Shown: in pieces, positions 15,985 to 24,850 of the stretch
Position numbering within the stretch: position 1 is the first letter of the stretch
Layout: each line of letters opens with the position of its first letter
Source: an uncultured Collinsella sp.
Lineage (GTDB): Bacteria > Actinomycetota > Coriobacteriia > Coriobacteriales > Coriobacteriaceae
NCBI GenBank assembly: GCA_900552385.1
Contig: URZI01000001.1
Span: 1-64,000 of the forward strand
DNA: 64,000 nucleotides
Reading direction: 5' to 3'
The notes under the pieces: generated by a model
What the model saw: only the letters and a program-made list of their open reading frames with translations
Told to the model about the DNA's origin: nothing
Database searches by the model: none
Position numbers and translations under genes: made by a program

Positions 15985-17298
15985 ATGAAGCTCACTATAG
16001 AATCGATGACCTACGGCGCCGACGGGCTGGCGCACGCCGACAACGGCAAGGCCGTCTTTGTGCAGGGTGCCGTGGCAGGCGACACCGTCGAGGCCGAGGT
16101 CGTACAGGACGGCAAGTCATTCATGCGCGCCCGCACCACCGAGATTCTGGAGCCAAGCCCCAATCGCATTCAGCCTCCCTGCCCCTTCGTGGGCATCTGC
16201 GGCGGCTGCTCGTGGGGCAATCTCTCACGCACGGCACAGCTCGCCGCCAAGGAGCAAAACCTGCGCTCCACGCTCGAGCGCATCGGCAAGTTCGCTCCTG
16301 AGCTGGCAGATGAGTTGGTACAGCCCATCTGCCACACCAAGGACGACTGGGGCTACCGCAATAAAATCGAGCTCGAACCGACCGTCGTCAACGGTCGCGT
16401 GCGCCTTGGCATGCACGGTGTCGACCCCAGCAAAATCGTGACCGTCGATATGTGTCCGCTGTTCGATAAGCGCTTCCCGAAGGCACTCAAATCGGTCGTC
16501 GGCGCACTCAACTATCTAAGCGGCAGCCATGACTTGGGGCTCGAACGCGTGGGCATTCGCGCATCGCGCCGCACCAAGGCACTCGAGGTCGCACTCTGGA
16601 CGCCCACAGGCTCTTTTCCGCGCTCGCAGGTCTCCCGCGTGCTGGCGGACGCCGCTCATCCTACGAGCATCGTACGCGTGATGAGCAAGGGCGAAAAGAA
16701 GGCCCGCCGTGTCTCCAAGGTCGAAATGCTCGCCGGAGAGGGCTCATGGACCGAGAATATCGCCGAGGATCAGATGCGCTTGTCTGCCCCGTCTTTTTTC
16801 CAGGTCAACACCAAGGGTGCCGAGATTTTGATCGATCTTGTCATGGAAGCGCTCGACCCGCAGGAAGACGAGCTTGCCGTGGACCTGTACTGCGGTGCCG
16901 GCACCTTTACCCTGCCGCTCGCCCGCCGCTGCGGCTTTGTCGCTGCCGTCGAGGCCTACGGCCCCGCCGTGCGCGATCTACGCCGTAACCTGGAAATCAA
17001 CAAGCTTGATAACGTCGACGTCATTGGCGGAGACGCGGTGCGCGAGTTCCCCGACCAGGATGCCGACATCTTGGTGGTCGACCCGCCGCGCGCAGGCCTC
17101 GCCCCCGAGGCGATCGGCCTTATCGCCAGCACGAGTGCCCGCGATGTCGCCTACGTGAGCTGCGACCCGGCCACCCTGGCGCGCGATCTCAAACGCTTTG
17201 TCGAAGAAGGCACCTTCTCCCCCGTAAAGATCACGCCAGTCGACCTGTTCCCACAAACCTTCCACTGCGAGACCGTCGTCCACCTTAGGCGCAACTAG
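15985..17298 (+). CDS. RlmCD/TrmA-type RNA uracil-C5 methyltransferase
   Basis: A SAM-dependent methyltransferase of about 437 aa in the RumA/RlmCD/TrmA family, which methylates uracil C5 in 23S rRNA or tRNA. It opens with a TRAM domain (MKLTIESMTYGADGLAHAD). The cysteine cluster CPFVGICGGCSW fits the Fe-S site of RlmD-like enzymes. The Rossmann motif is LAVDLYCGAGTFTLPLA, followed by VDPPRAGL and the nucleophile/base segment VSCDPATLARDL. I start at 15985 (GGCAGGAAT before the ATG, close spacing); 15970 and 15949 are alternatives. Which uracil it modifies cannot be read from the sequence. Confidence 0.9.
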   Translation: MKLTIESMTYGADGLAHADNGKAVFVQGAVAGDTVEAEVVQDGKSFMRARTTEILEPSPNRIQPPCPFVGICGGCSWGNLSRTAQLAAKEQNLRSTLERIGKFAPELADELVQPICHTKDDWGYRNKIELEPTVVNGRVRLGMHGVDPSKIVTVDMCPLFDKRFPKALKSVVGALNYLSGSHDLGLERVGIRASRRTKALEVALWTPTGSFPRSQVSRVLADAAHPTSIVRVMSKGEKKARRVSKVEMLAGEGSWTENIAEDQMRLSAPSFFQVNTKGAEILIDLVMEALDPQEDELAVDLYCGAGTFTLPLARRCGFVAAVEAYGPAVRDLRRNLEINKLDNVDVIGGDAVREFPDQDADILVVDPPRAGLAPEAIGLIASTSARDVAYVSCDPATLARDLKRFVEEGTFSPVKITPVDLFPQTFHCETVVHLRRN

Positions 17299-17403
17299 CC
17301 GCTTAATCATTGCTCAGAAAATCATTGGGAAATCGAGCGTGGCAAGCGGAGGTCTTCGGGGTATAAGACGGCTAATTGTATGCCGCCTATGAAAGGAACC
17401 CTC

Positions 17404-17946
17404 ATGCCCAGCGTTGCCGTTCTCGCCGCCGATGGCTTTGAAACTATTGAATGCTTGACCATGGTCGATGTCATGCGTCGCGGCGGCGTGCGCGCCACAC
17501 TCGTCTCGATCATGCCCACGCGTGAGGTCGTAAGCTCGCTGCAGATCCCCGTGACCTGCGATGCACTCTTTGATGAGATCAACTTTGACGAGTACGACTG
17601 CGTCGTGCTGCCCGGCGGCCTGCCCGGTGCCACCAACCTGCGCGCAGATCAGCGCGTCTGCGACGTGGTCTGCGAGTTCGCCGCGACCAAGCACGTCGCC
17701 GCCATCTGCGCCGCCCCGTTTATCCTGGGCGAGCTCGACCTGCTCGAGGGGCGCCATGCCACGTGCTTCCCTGGCTTTGAGAAAAGCTTCCCCGAGGGCG
17801 CCTATACCGGCGAGAAGGTTACGCAAGACGGCAACATCATCACCGCCAGCGGCATGGCCCAGTCGCTCCCCTTTGCGCTTGAGCTGCTGCGCACGATCGC
17901 CGGCGACAAGGCTGTCGAGAAGGTCGCCGAGGGCATCCAACTATGA
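17404..17946 (+). CDS. DJ-1/PfpI family protein
   Basis: A 180-aa DJ-1/ThiJ/PfpI-superfamily protein, closest in look to the YajL/DJ-1 branch. The nucleophile elbow is AAICAAPFILGEL with the reactive Cys near residue 105; the conserved Glu is in ADGFETIECL, and VLPGGLPGATNL is the family glycine motif. Family members are linked to deglycation, chaperone or oxidative-stress roles, all debated. GAAAGGA lies 7 nt before the chosen ATG at 17404; an upstream ATG at 17380 has no such site. The stop overlaps the maf start (ATGA), so the two are translationally coupled. Confidence 0.9.
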   Translation: MPSVAVLAADGFETIECLTMVDVMRRGGVRATLVSIMPTREVVSSLQIPVTCDALFDEINFDEYDCVVLPGGLPGATNLRADQRVCDVVCEFAATKHVAAICAAPFILGELDLLEGRHATCFPGFEKSFPEGAYTGEKVTQDGNIITASGMAQSLPFALELLRTIAGDKAVEKVAEGIQL

Positions 17947-18524
17947 TTTTGGCTTCGCAATCACCGCGCCGCATCGAGTTGATGCGCGAGGCAGGGTATG
18001 ACATTCGCGTGATTCCTGCCGATATCGACGAAACGCCGTTTGATGGCGAGGCCCCGCTTACGCTCGTTGAACGTTTAGCACGCGCAAAAGCCGCCGCCGT
18101 TGCCGCCGAGCATGCCGAGCCCAATGAGCTGACGGTCGCGGCCGACACCATCGTCACCTTTGACGGCAAGATTCTGGGCAAGCCGGCAACCGAGGACGAG
18201 GCGCACACCATGCTCCGTGAGCTTTCGGGCCGCACGCACCAGGTCGCAACCGGCGTCTGCATCGTTAAAGCCGGCGACGCTACAGCCCCGCATGCCGCCG
18301 AGAGCCTGTCCTTTGTCGATGTGACCGACGTGACGTTCTACGAGCTCACCGACGAGCAGATCGAGCGCTACGTCGCCTCGGGTGAGCCCATGGACAAGGC
18401 CGGCGCCTACGGCATTCAGGGCACAGGCGGACGCATGCTCGTGCACGATATTTCGGGCGACTTCTATAACGTGGTGGGCCTACCCATCGCCCGCGTCGCG
18501 CGCGCGATTCAAAAACTCTCGTAA
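17943..18524 (+). CDS. maf: Maf-family nucleotide pyrophosphatase
   Basis: A 193-aa Maf/YhdE-like enzyme that hydrolyses non-canonical or excess nucleoside triphosphates (dTTP/UTP or m7GTP type) to monophosphates. The substrate loop is ILASQSPRRIELM at the N-terminus; VAADTIVTFDGKILGKP carries the catalytic Asp; YVASGEPMDKAGAYGIQG is the other conserved block. The ATG overlaps the stop of the DJ-1 gene by 4 bp. Full length, with no anomalies. Confidence 0.93.
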   Translation: MILASQSPRRIELMREAGYDIRVIPADIDETPFDGEAPLTLVERLARAKAAAVAAEHAEPNELTVAADTIVTFDGKILGKPATEDEAHTMLRELSGRTHQVATGVCIVKAGDATAPHAAESLSFVDVTDVTFYELTDEQIERYVASGEPMDKAGAYGIQGTGGRMLVHDISGDFYNVVGLPIARVARAIQKLS

Positions 18525-18532
18525 TTGCATCT

Positions 18533-18567
18533 GGCGCTGGGTATTCCCCAGCGCCTACAATTTTGGC
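18533..18567 (+). terminator. Terminator after maf
   Basis: GGCGCTGGG (18533-18541) pairs with CCCAGCGCC (18547-18555), followed by TACAATTTT. Good stem, weak U-run. Confidence 0.6.
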
Positions 18568-18625
18568 GTACCGTACGGATCCCGACCGGGCACAAGGCGC
18601 GGCGGAAAACCGATAGGAGTTAAAC

Positions 18626-19627
18626 ATGGATACACTGCTCGAGGCCATTGACGTCTGCGATGTCGATGGCTTTTGCTATGGCAACTATACGGACGAGGAG
18701 GCCGGCACCGGTTGCACCGTAATCGTGGCACCCGAGGGCGCCACCGGCGGCGTTGACGTTCGCGGCGGTGCTCCAGCATCGCGCGAAACCGACCTGCTGC
18801 GACCCGAGAACACCGTCGACAAGGTCCACGCCGTCTGCCTTTCGGGTGGATCGGCCTTTGGCCTCGAGGCTGCAAGCGGCGTCGCTCGCGAGCTTGAGAG
18901 CCGCGGCATCGGCCTTCCCGTCGGCCCCACGCAGGTGCCTATCGTGTGCTCCAGCTGTATCTTCGACCTCGCCTTTGGTAACCCCACCGTTCGCCCCGAC
19001 ATTGAGGCCGGCATCGCCGCCGTGCGCGAAGCACTCGACAACACCCCCACCAAGCTCGAACAGGGCAACGTAGGCGCCGGCACGGGCGCCACCGTGGGTA
19101 AGCTCATGGGCCCCGCCACCTGCATGAAGGCCGGCTTAGGCGCTGCTGCCGTGGCACTCGGCCCCGTCAAGGTGGGCGCCGTGGTCTCAGTCAACGCCTG
19201 CGGCAACGTTGTCGACCCCTTCACCGGCGAGTGGGTCGCCGGCATGCGCGCCGCAGCCGATAGCGACCAGATCGTCGACATGGAACTCGCAGCCTTTGCC
19301 GCCGCCGGATCCATGCAGATGCCGCTCGACCGCACCAACACCACCATCAGCTGCATCATCACCAACGTGGAACTCACTAAGGCACAAGCCACCAAGGTCT
19401 CCCAGATGGCCGCAGACGCCTACGCACACGCCATCCGTCCCACGCACACCACCAACGACGGCGACACCATCTACACCCTCGCCAGCGGCAAACTGGGCGC
19501 CCAGGCAAGCGCCGCCGTTCCCCTAGACCTGCTGGGCATGCTCGCAGTAAGGGCCCTGGAAACTGCCATCGTAAACGGAGCCAAAACCGCCAAAACCTCC
19601 CACAGCATCCCCGGCGCCGCGAAGTAG
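18626..19627 (+). CDS. P1-family N-terminal-nucleophile aminopeptidase
   Basis: A 333-aa protein of the DmpA/BapA (peptidase family P1) group, Ntn-hydrolases that self-cleave and act as L-aminopeptidases or on beta-amino acid peptides. Typical blocks are TGCTVIVAPEGATGGVDVRG, HAVCLSGGSAFGLEAASGV and QGNVGAGTGATVGK, which covers the region before the cleavage site; ACGNVVDPFTGEW follows. GGAG lies 6 nt before the ATG. It stands between the maf terminator and an inverted-repeat region. Substrate unknown. Confidence 0.88.
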   Translation: MDTLLEAIDVCDVDGFCYGNYTDEEAGTGCTVIVAPEGATGGVDVRGGAPASRETDLLRPENTVDKVHAVCLSGGSAFGLEAASGVARELESRGIGLPVGPTQVPIVCSSCIFDLAFGNPTVRPDIEAGIAAVREALDNTPTKLEQGNVGAGTGATVGKLMGPATCMKAGLGAAAVALGPVKVGAVVSVNACGNVVDPFTGEWVAGMRAAADSDQIVDMELAAFAAAGSMQMPLDRTNTTISCIITNVELTKAQATKVSQMAADAYAHAIRPTHTTNDGDTIYTLASGKLGAQASAAVPLDLLGMLAVRALETAIVNGAKTAKTSHSIPGAAK

Positions 19628-19638
19628 TCCACTCGACC

Positions 19639-19767
19639 GTCGGTCGGAGACGGGCGGGCGTTACGTTTGCTGCTCTACAGTCCTATGCAAGACGAAGGCC
19701 ACATTAAGTGGCCTTCTTTGCATGCGGAACTCGCGACAAACGTAATGCCCGCCCGCCTCCGACCGAC
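19639..19767. repeat. Inverted-repeat element D with inner terminator
   Basis: Arms of 31 nt (19639-19669 and 19737-19767) pair with about three mismatches. Inside, GAAGGCCAC (19694-19702) pairs with GTGGCCTTC (19709-19717) followed by TTTGC, a terminator for the P1 peptidase gene. Confidence 0.8.
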
Positions 19768-19814
19768 TTCCAACCTAATTCTTTTCAGCCCAGGCCCCTG
19801 TGTACCGCGCTTCG

Positions 19815-19991
19815 AAGATCTTCAAATTCAAATAACCTGACAATCGATTCTTATAGCAGAGGCCCCTTGGCCTTTAGTTTGATACAAGTCCCGCGCGAGC
19901 AGGACTGTTCGCAGTAGCAAACTAAAGGCCAAGGGGCCCAGTCAACCTATCAGCAGCGATTACTCAGCAGCTAGTTGAATTTGAAGATCTT
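19815..19991. repeat. Inverted-repeat element E at glycosyltransferase 3' end
   Basis: A perfect 21-bp inverted repeat (19861-19881 with 19918-19938) is enclosed by 17-bp arms: AAGATCTTCAAATTCAA (19815-19831) is the reverse complement of 19975-19991, which encodes the last residues of the glycosyltransferase. It can act as a large terminator hairpin between convergent genes. Confidence 0.8.
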
Positions 19992-21002
19992 TGAGGCAAG
20001 ACGGTATAGGCCGAGCGTGGTTTTGTCTCCGGCCCGTCCGCGCAGATTGGTGAAGAACCCGACCACGCCGTAGCGGGCACGACGATACATGCGCTCGTCG
20101 TAGGCCTTCAAATCATTCCACAGCATCTTTAGGCGCTCGTCGGCGCAATCTTCCTCGGAAAGCTTGGTGAGAACCGAGCAGATCGCCATCATCATGGTGA
20201 AGTAGCCCATCATGTACGAACGCAGACGCGACGACTCAACATCGCTGTACAAGTGGTACGACTCCATCATGATACGCGTAACACGGAACTGCTGGTCCAG
20301 ACGCTTGACCATCGTTGCCTCGTTGACGCTCTGACCTTCGCGACCGATAAAGTAGCGGTAGAGGTCGATGTCGGCGTAGTACATGGTCTTGCAACGCGGC
20401 AGCGGCCCGTAGGCGTAGATGTTGTCCACATAGAACGTGTGCGGCGGCATGGGAAGGTTGGACTCGCGCAGCACATCCGTGCGATAGCACAGGCTGTGCA
20501 TGAGCAGGTTCTGGTCCAGGCGAAAATGACCGATCTGATCCCAGGAAAAGATCTTTTTGCGCGGCAGGGCAAATTTGTAGCCAATAGCGGTATGCGTGCC
20601 CTCGTAAACCTTCTCGTACACGTAGTTCGAGATAAACAGGTCAACGCGCTGGTCGCGCTCCTCAAAGCCACGCAGAATCGACAGCATGGTCGAAAGGGCA
20701 GCGCCGTCAAGCCAGTCGTCCGAATCAACAACCTTGTAGTAGGTGCCCTGCGCCTCGCGCAGACCCGAAAGGACGGCAATACCGTGACCGCCGTTCTCCT
20801 GGTGCACCGCGCGGATGATTCCAGGATAACGGGCCTCCCACTCGTCGGCCTTGGCGGCCGTCTCGTCCTTGGAGCCGTCGTCCACCACGATAATCTCGAT
20901 ATCGGTGGCGTAATTGCTCCCCTCCAAGATGGAGGTGATGCAATGGTCCATGTCCTTGGCGGCGTTATACGAGGGAATACCGAATGTTATGACTTTATGC
21001 AT
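19971..21002 (-). CDS. Family 2 glycosyltransferase
   Basis: A GT2-type (GT-A fold) glycosyltransferase of 343 aa. The N-terminal catalytic domain shows TFGIPSYNAAKDMDHCI, IIVVDDGSKDETA and the metal-binding YYKVVDSDDWLDG; VHQENGGHG is the acceptor-side loop. No clear membrane segment is seen. The ATG at 21002 overlaps the glf stop by 8 bp, so the two are coupled; earlier frame to 21020 lies inside glf. With glf upstream it plausibly transfers galactofuranose or another sugar into a surface glycan (inference). Its final codons are copied in inverted form 145 bp downstream. Confidence 0.9.
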   Translation of the reverse strand: MHKVITFGIPSYNAAKDMDHCITSILEGSNYATDIEIIVVDDGSKDETAAKADEWEARYPGIIRAVHQENGGHGIAVLSGLREAQGTYYKVVDSDDWLDGAALSTMLSILRGFEERDQRVDLFISNYVYEKVYEGTHTAIGYKFALPRKKIFSWDQIGHFRLDQNLLMHSLCYRTDVLRESNLPMPPHTFYVDNIYAYGPLPRCKTMYYADIDLYRYFIGREGQSVNEATMVKRLDQQFRVTRIMMESYHLYSDVESSRLRSYMMGYFTMMMAICSVLTKLSEEDCADERLKMLWNDLKAYDERMYRRARYGVVGFFTNLRGRAGDKTTLGLYRLASKIFKFN

Positions 21003-22197
21003 GGCAGGCGATAATCTCATCCGAAAGATCGAGGGCGGAATTGGTCACAGCGTCCATATCGTAGTAACGATACTCGGCCAGACGACCCACCGGGTGGAAG
21101 TTCGTCAGGTTCTGGACGCGCTCAAGATAGCGCTCATAGAGCTCACGGTTCTCGGGCTCAAGAATGGCGTAGTACGGCGTCTCGCCCGAGTCGGGCGTAT
21201 AGGCCTTGGAGTACTCCTTCATGATGGTGGTCTTGCCGGGCAGGACCTGACCGGTCATGTTCTTGAACTCGGTGATGCGCGTGTAGTCCTCGCTCGTGGT
21301 GTAGTTGACGGTGCCCACGGGCTGGAACTGGTCCATATCGAGCGTCTCGAACTTCATATCGAGCGTGCGGTACGGCAACGCACCCAAGTCGAGGTTGAAC
21401 AGCTCGTCGAGCGGGCCGGTATAGACAATCTCGCCGCCGTAGACCTTGCCGTCGATCTTGACGGTGGTCTCATCGATCTCAAAAAGATCGCGGGCGTCCA
21501 CGTCGCAGAACACGTCAATCAGGTCGTGGTCGAGCATGTGCTCAAAGAGCGCCGTGTAGCCCTCCTGCGGCATGCCCTGGAAGGGAGCTTGCGGGAAGTA
21601 GCGGTCATCATCGCCCACAAAGACGGGAACGCGGCCGGTGATCGAGGGATCGATCTGATCGGGCGTCTGGCCCCACTGCTTCATGGTGTAATGCAAAAAG
21701 ACGTTCTCGTAGACGTAATCGGCGACCTCGGCAAGATCCGGGTCGTTCTTCTTACGCAGCTCCATAATGGGCACCTTGACGTCCTTGCCAAAGGTCTCCA
21801 CAAGCTTCTGATACAGCTCCTCGCCGCGCTCGTCACCAAAGGCGAGCTTGAGACTCGCGTGGTTGAAGGGCACGGGCATAAGGGTACCGTTGATGTTGGC
21901 GAGCACCTTGTGCTGATAATCCGTCCACTTGGTAAAGCGCGACAGGAAATTGTGCACGCGCTCGTTAAAGGTGTGATAGATATGCGGACCGTACTCGTGA
22001 ATCAGGATTCCGGCCTCGTCAGTGCAGTCATAGGCATTGCCCGCAATGTGGCTACGGCGCTCCAAAACGGCAACACGATAGCCGATGGTCTCGGCAAGAC
22101 GGCGGGCGCAAACGGCACCGGCATATCCAGCACCGACGACAATCATGTCGTACGCGCCGGCGTTAAAGCCTTCAGGCAGGCCTGAGGTAATCTGCAT
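20995..22197 (-). CDS. glf: UDP-galactopyranose mutase
   Basis: A flavoenzyme of about 400 aa that interconverts UDP-galactopyranose and UDP-galactofuranose, supplying galactofuranose for cell-surface glycans. The FAD-binding Rossmann motif is MIVVGAGYAGAVCARRLAE near residue 18. Other conserved blocks are HEYGPHIYHTF, PVPFNHASLKLAF, HYTMKQWGQTPDQI and the late FHPVGRLAEYRYYDMD. An N-terminal extension of about 16 residues precedes the Rossmann strand. AAGGAGTATCG is the ribosome site. Translationally coupled to the glycosyltransferase. Confidence 0.95.
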   Translation of the reverse strand: MQITSGLPEGFNAGAYDMIVVGAGYAGAVCARRLAETIGYRVAVLERRSHIAGNAYDCTDEAGILIHEYGPHIYHTFNERVHNFLSRFTKWTDYQHKVLANINGTLMPVPFNHASLKLAFGDERGEELYQKLVETFGKDVKVPIMELRKKNDPDLAEVADYVYENVFLHYTMKQWGQTPDQIDPSITGRVPVFVGDDDRYFPQAPFQGMPQEGYTALFEHMLDHDLIDVFCDVDARDLFEIDETTVKIDGKVYGGEIVYTGPLDELFNLDLGALPYRTLDMKFETLDMDQFQPVGTVNYTTSEDYTRITEFKNMTGQVLPGKTTIMKEYSKAYTPDSGETPYYAILEPENRELYERYLERVQNLTNFHPVGRLAEYRYYDMDAVTNSALDLSDEIIACHA

Positions 22198-22295
22198 CGA
22201 TACTCCTTGTCAAAAGCCACGGGCTCGTTAGCTGGGCTTTTCTCGAACATTCTTCGAGACATATTTATCAGAGCGATTATAGCGCTAATGCGTCC

Positions 22296-22378
22296 TATAA
22301 TGAGCTTGCCACACAAGGAAAGCTCAAGCACCGCGGCGAACATAATTGAAAGGTAGACCCGCTAGCAGCGGGTTTATT
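22296..22378 (+). promoter_or_regulatory. pta leader: -10 box and leader hairpin
   Basis: TATAAT at 22296-22301 is a good -10 with no clear -35. Downstream, ACCCGC (22357-22362) pairs with GCGGGT (22368-22373), followed by TTATT. This is a small terminator-like hairpin between the promoter and pta, possibly an attenuator. Confidence 0.4.
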
Positions 22379-22428
22379 CGTGAACAGCCGGGCGCCTGGA
22401 GCTTAGCGAAACGCTTGTAAGGAGTAAC

Positions 22429-23409
22429 ATGAGCGATTTCCTAAACCGTATGAAGTCTGCCGCCAAGGCCGACCTTAAGACGATCGTCCTGCCCGAGGGC
22501 GAGGATCCGCGCACTATCGTCGCGGCCACCAAAATCATCGAGGAGGGCCTGGCAAAGATCGTCATCCTGGGCAACCCCGACGAGATCAACGTTCCCGGCG
22601 CCACCGTCATCGACCCGCGCAATGCCGAGAAGCACGAGGAGTATGCGCAAAAGTTTGCCGAGCTCCGCGCCAAGAAGGGCGTTACCATCGAGCAGGCTCG
22701 CGCCCAGGTGATGGACGCCACCTACTTTGGCACCATGATGGTCAAGATGGGCGATGCCGACGGCCTGGTCTCCGGCGCCTGCCACTCCACCGCCGACACC
22801 CTGCGCCCCGCGCTTCAGATCCTCAAGACCGCCCCGGGCACCAAGCTGGTCTCGGCCTTCTTCGTGATGTGCACCGACACCCCGCAGTTCGGCACTGACG
22901 GCACGCTGATCTTCGCCGACTGCGGCCTCAACATCAACCCGTCCTCCGACGAGCTCTCCGAGATCGCCATCGCCTCCGCTCACTCCTGGTCCACCTTCAT
23001 GGGCAACGTTGAGCCGCACGTGGCCATGCTCTCCTACTCCACCATGGGCTCCGCTGGCGGCGAGGTCGCCAAGAAGGTCCAGGAGGCTGTGAAGTTCTGC
23101 AAGGAGAAGGCTCCCGAGCTCGCCATCGACGGCGACCTGCAGCTCGATGCCGCTATTGTCCCCACCGTCGCCCAGCTCAAGTCTCCCGGCTCCTCCGTTG
23201 CCGGCAAGGCCAACGTGCTCGTGTTCCCCGACCTCGAGGCCGGCAACATCGGCTACAAGCTGGTCCAGCGCTTCGCCGGCGCCGACGCCTACGGCCCCAT
23301 CCTGCAGGGCATCGCCAAGCCGGTCAACGATCTGTCGCGCGGCTGCTCTGCCGACGACATCGTGGGTGTCGTAGCCATCACCGCCGTCCAGGCTCAGATG
23401 GCTGAGTAG
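22429..23409 (+). CDS. pta: Phosphate acetyltransferase
   Basis: Phosphotransacetylase (326 aa, the short single-domain type) makes acetyl phosphate from acetyl-CoA. Conserved segments are TIVLPEGEDPRT, ATYFGTMMVKMGDADGLVSG, LIFADCGLNINPSSDELS and ANVLVFPDLEAGNIGYK. TAAGGAG lies 6 nt before the ATG. It faces two acetate kinase genes across a bidirectional terminator, an unusual convergent layout, since pta and ackA are usually co-directional. Together they give substrate-level ATP and acetate. Confidence 0.96.
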   Translation: MSDFLNRMKSAAKADLKTIVLPEGEDPRTIVAATKIIEEGLAKIVILGNPDEINVPGATVIDPRNAEKHEEYAQKFAELRAKKGVTIEQARAQVMDATYFGTMMVKMGDADGLVSGACHSTADTLRPALQILKTAPGTKLVSAFFVMCTDTPQFGTDGTLIFADCGLNINPSSDELSEIAIASAHSWSTFMGNVEPHVAMLSYSTMGSAGGEVAKKVQEAVKFCKEKAPELAIDGDLQLDAAIVPTVAQLKSPGSSVAGKANVLVFPDLEAGNIGYKLVQRFAGADAYGPILQGIAKPVNDLSRGCSADDIVGVVAITAVQAQMAE

Positions 23410-23451
23410 CGGACATATCCCCTCGGGACAGGAATTTCCACCTGCTAGCAA

Positions 23452-23485
23452 AAAGGCCTCCGGAGCTGTTGCTCTGGAGGCCTTT
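23452..23485. terminator. Bidirectional terminator between pta and ackA
   Basis: A 15-bp stem (23452-23466 with 23471-23485, one mismatch) with AAA/TTT ends on both sides, placed between convergent stop codons. Confidence 0.85.
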
Positions 23486-23507
23486 CGTTTACTTGCAAAT
23501 GCGCGCG

Positions 23508-24686
23508 TTAGTTGTTCTTGGTCAGGCGCTCGACGTCGTGGGCAATCATGTATTCCTCGTCGGTGGGGATGACCATAACCGTGACGGAAGAGCCGGCGGC
23601 GCTGATGACCTGTGGGCCGTTGCCCACGGCCTCGCGGTTCTTGTTATTGTCGATGCGCACGCCCAGCCACTCAAAGCAGTCACAGAAGGCCTTGCGGATC
23701 GACCAGTCGTTCTCGCCGATGCCGGCGGTAAAGGTGATGGTGTCCACGCCCGCCATGGAAGCAATCATAGAGCCGGCCTGCTGCATGGCCTTGTAGGCGA
23801 ACATATCGAAGGCGAGCAGGCAGCGCTCGTCGCCCTCGGAGGCGCGCGTGCGGATGTCGCGGGCGTCGTTGGAGATACCCGAGATGGCAAGCAGACCAGA
23901 CTGCTTGTTCATCATGTCATCGACTTCCTGATAACTGTAGCCGCCCTCGCGCTGAAGATAGCACACGGTGGCCGGGTCAATGGAACCACAACGGGTGCCC
24001 ATCATCAGGCCGTCAAGCGGCGTGAGGCCCATCGTGGTGTCGCGGCACACGCCGTCCTCGATAGCAGCAAGCGAAGCACCGTTACCCAAATGGCACGAAA
24101 GCAGACGGTGGCAGCGCGAACCCAGGATCTCCTTGGCCATCATCCACTCATAGCGGTGGCTCGTGCCGTGGGCGCCGTACTTGCGCACGTGGTACTTATC
24201 GCACACGTCCTTGGGCAGCGCGTAGGTGTAGGCGACCTCGGGCATGGTCATGTGGAACGAGGTATCGAAGACGGCGACGTTGGGCAGCTCCGGATACTTC
24301 TCGCGGCAATACTCGATTGCTGCGGCCTCGCCGTAATTGTGCAGCGGGGCGAGCGGGGCCACCTCGAGAATCTTAGCCATGACCTCGTCGTCGACGACCG
24401 CGGAATCATCGAAGTGCCAGCCACCCTGAACGATACGGTGGCCGATGCCATCGATCGTAAAGTCGGTCTTCTCGAGCTCCTCGAGCACACGCGCGATAGC
24501 CGAACGATGATCCGGGAAGGGGACCTCCTCGGTCTGCTTGGCGCCACCGTTCTCGGAGTGGCCAAAGATGCCCATGTCCGAACCGATACGTTCGCAGTTG
24601 CCCTTGGCGAAAACCTCGCGAGTATCGGTATCCAAAAGCTGATATTTGAGGCTTGAGCTGCCGGCGTTAACAACAAGTACGTTCAT
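23508..24686 (-). CDS. ackA: Acetate kinase, paralogue 1
   Basis: Acetate kinase (392 aa) transfers phosphate between acetyl phosphate and ADP. Motifs: VVNAGSSSLKYQ (N-terminal phosphate loop), DGIGHRIVQGG, KYGAHGTSHRY, CHLGNGASLAA, TMGLTPLDG and ITFTAGIGEND. AAAGGAG lies 5 nt upstream of the ATG. It is immediately downstream of a second, clearly diverged ackA. It differs from paralogue 2 in EVFAKGNCERIGSDMG and the less conserved C-terminal third. Both keep all visible catalytic motifs, so both are probably active. Confidence 0.94.
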   Translation of the reverse strand: MNVLVVNAGSSSLKYQLLDTDTREVFAKGNCERIGSDMGIFGHSENGGAKQTEEVPFPDHRSAIARVLEELEKTDFTIDGIGHRIVQGGWHFDDSAVVDDEVMAKILEVAPLAPLHNYGEAAAIEYCREKYPELPNVAVFDTSFHMTMPEVAYTYALPKDVCDKYHVRKYGAHGTSHRYEWMMAKEILGSRCHRLLSCHLGNGASLAAIEDGVCRDTTMGLTPLDGLMMGTRCGSIDPATVCYLQREGGYSYQEVDDMMNKQSGLLAISGISNDARDIRTRASEGDERCLLAFDMFAYKAMQQAGSMIASMAGVDTITFTAGIGENDWSIRKAFCDCFEWLGVRIDNNKNREAVGNGPQVISAAGSSVTVMVIPTDEEYMIAHDVERLTKNN

Positions 24687-24800
24687 GAGACTCCTTTGCA
24701 GTGCAATACGGTCGACGCAGACCCCTTAAGGCGGCCGCATTTTAATAAGAAGTTATCACAACTTGATAAATAGCTATCAGGCATATCGCCCAACGAGCAC

Positions 24801-24839
24801 AAAAGAGGGGCCGAACGGCGCTCGGTCGTCCAGCCCCTC
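24801..24839 (-). terminator. Terminator after ackA paralogue 2
   Basis: GAGGGGC (24805-24811) pairs with GCCCCTC (24833-24839) around a GC-rich inner part, followed by TTTTGTG on the minus strand. Confidence 0.6.
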
Positions 24840-24850
24840 CCCTCTTGCAA

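Noticed and set aside
19639..19991. Insertion sequence
   Set aside because: Inverted repeats are present, but the enclosed DNA is too short for a transposase and contains none.
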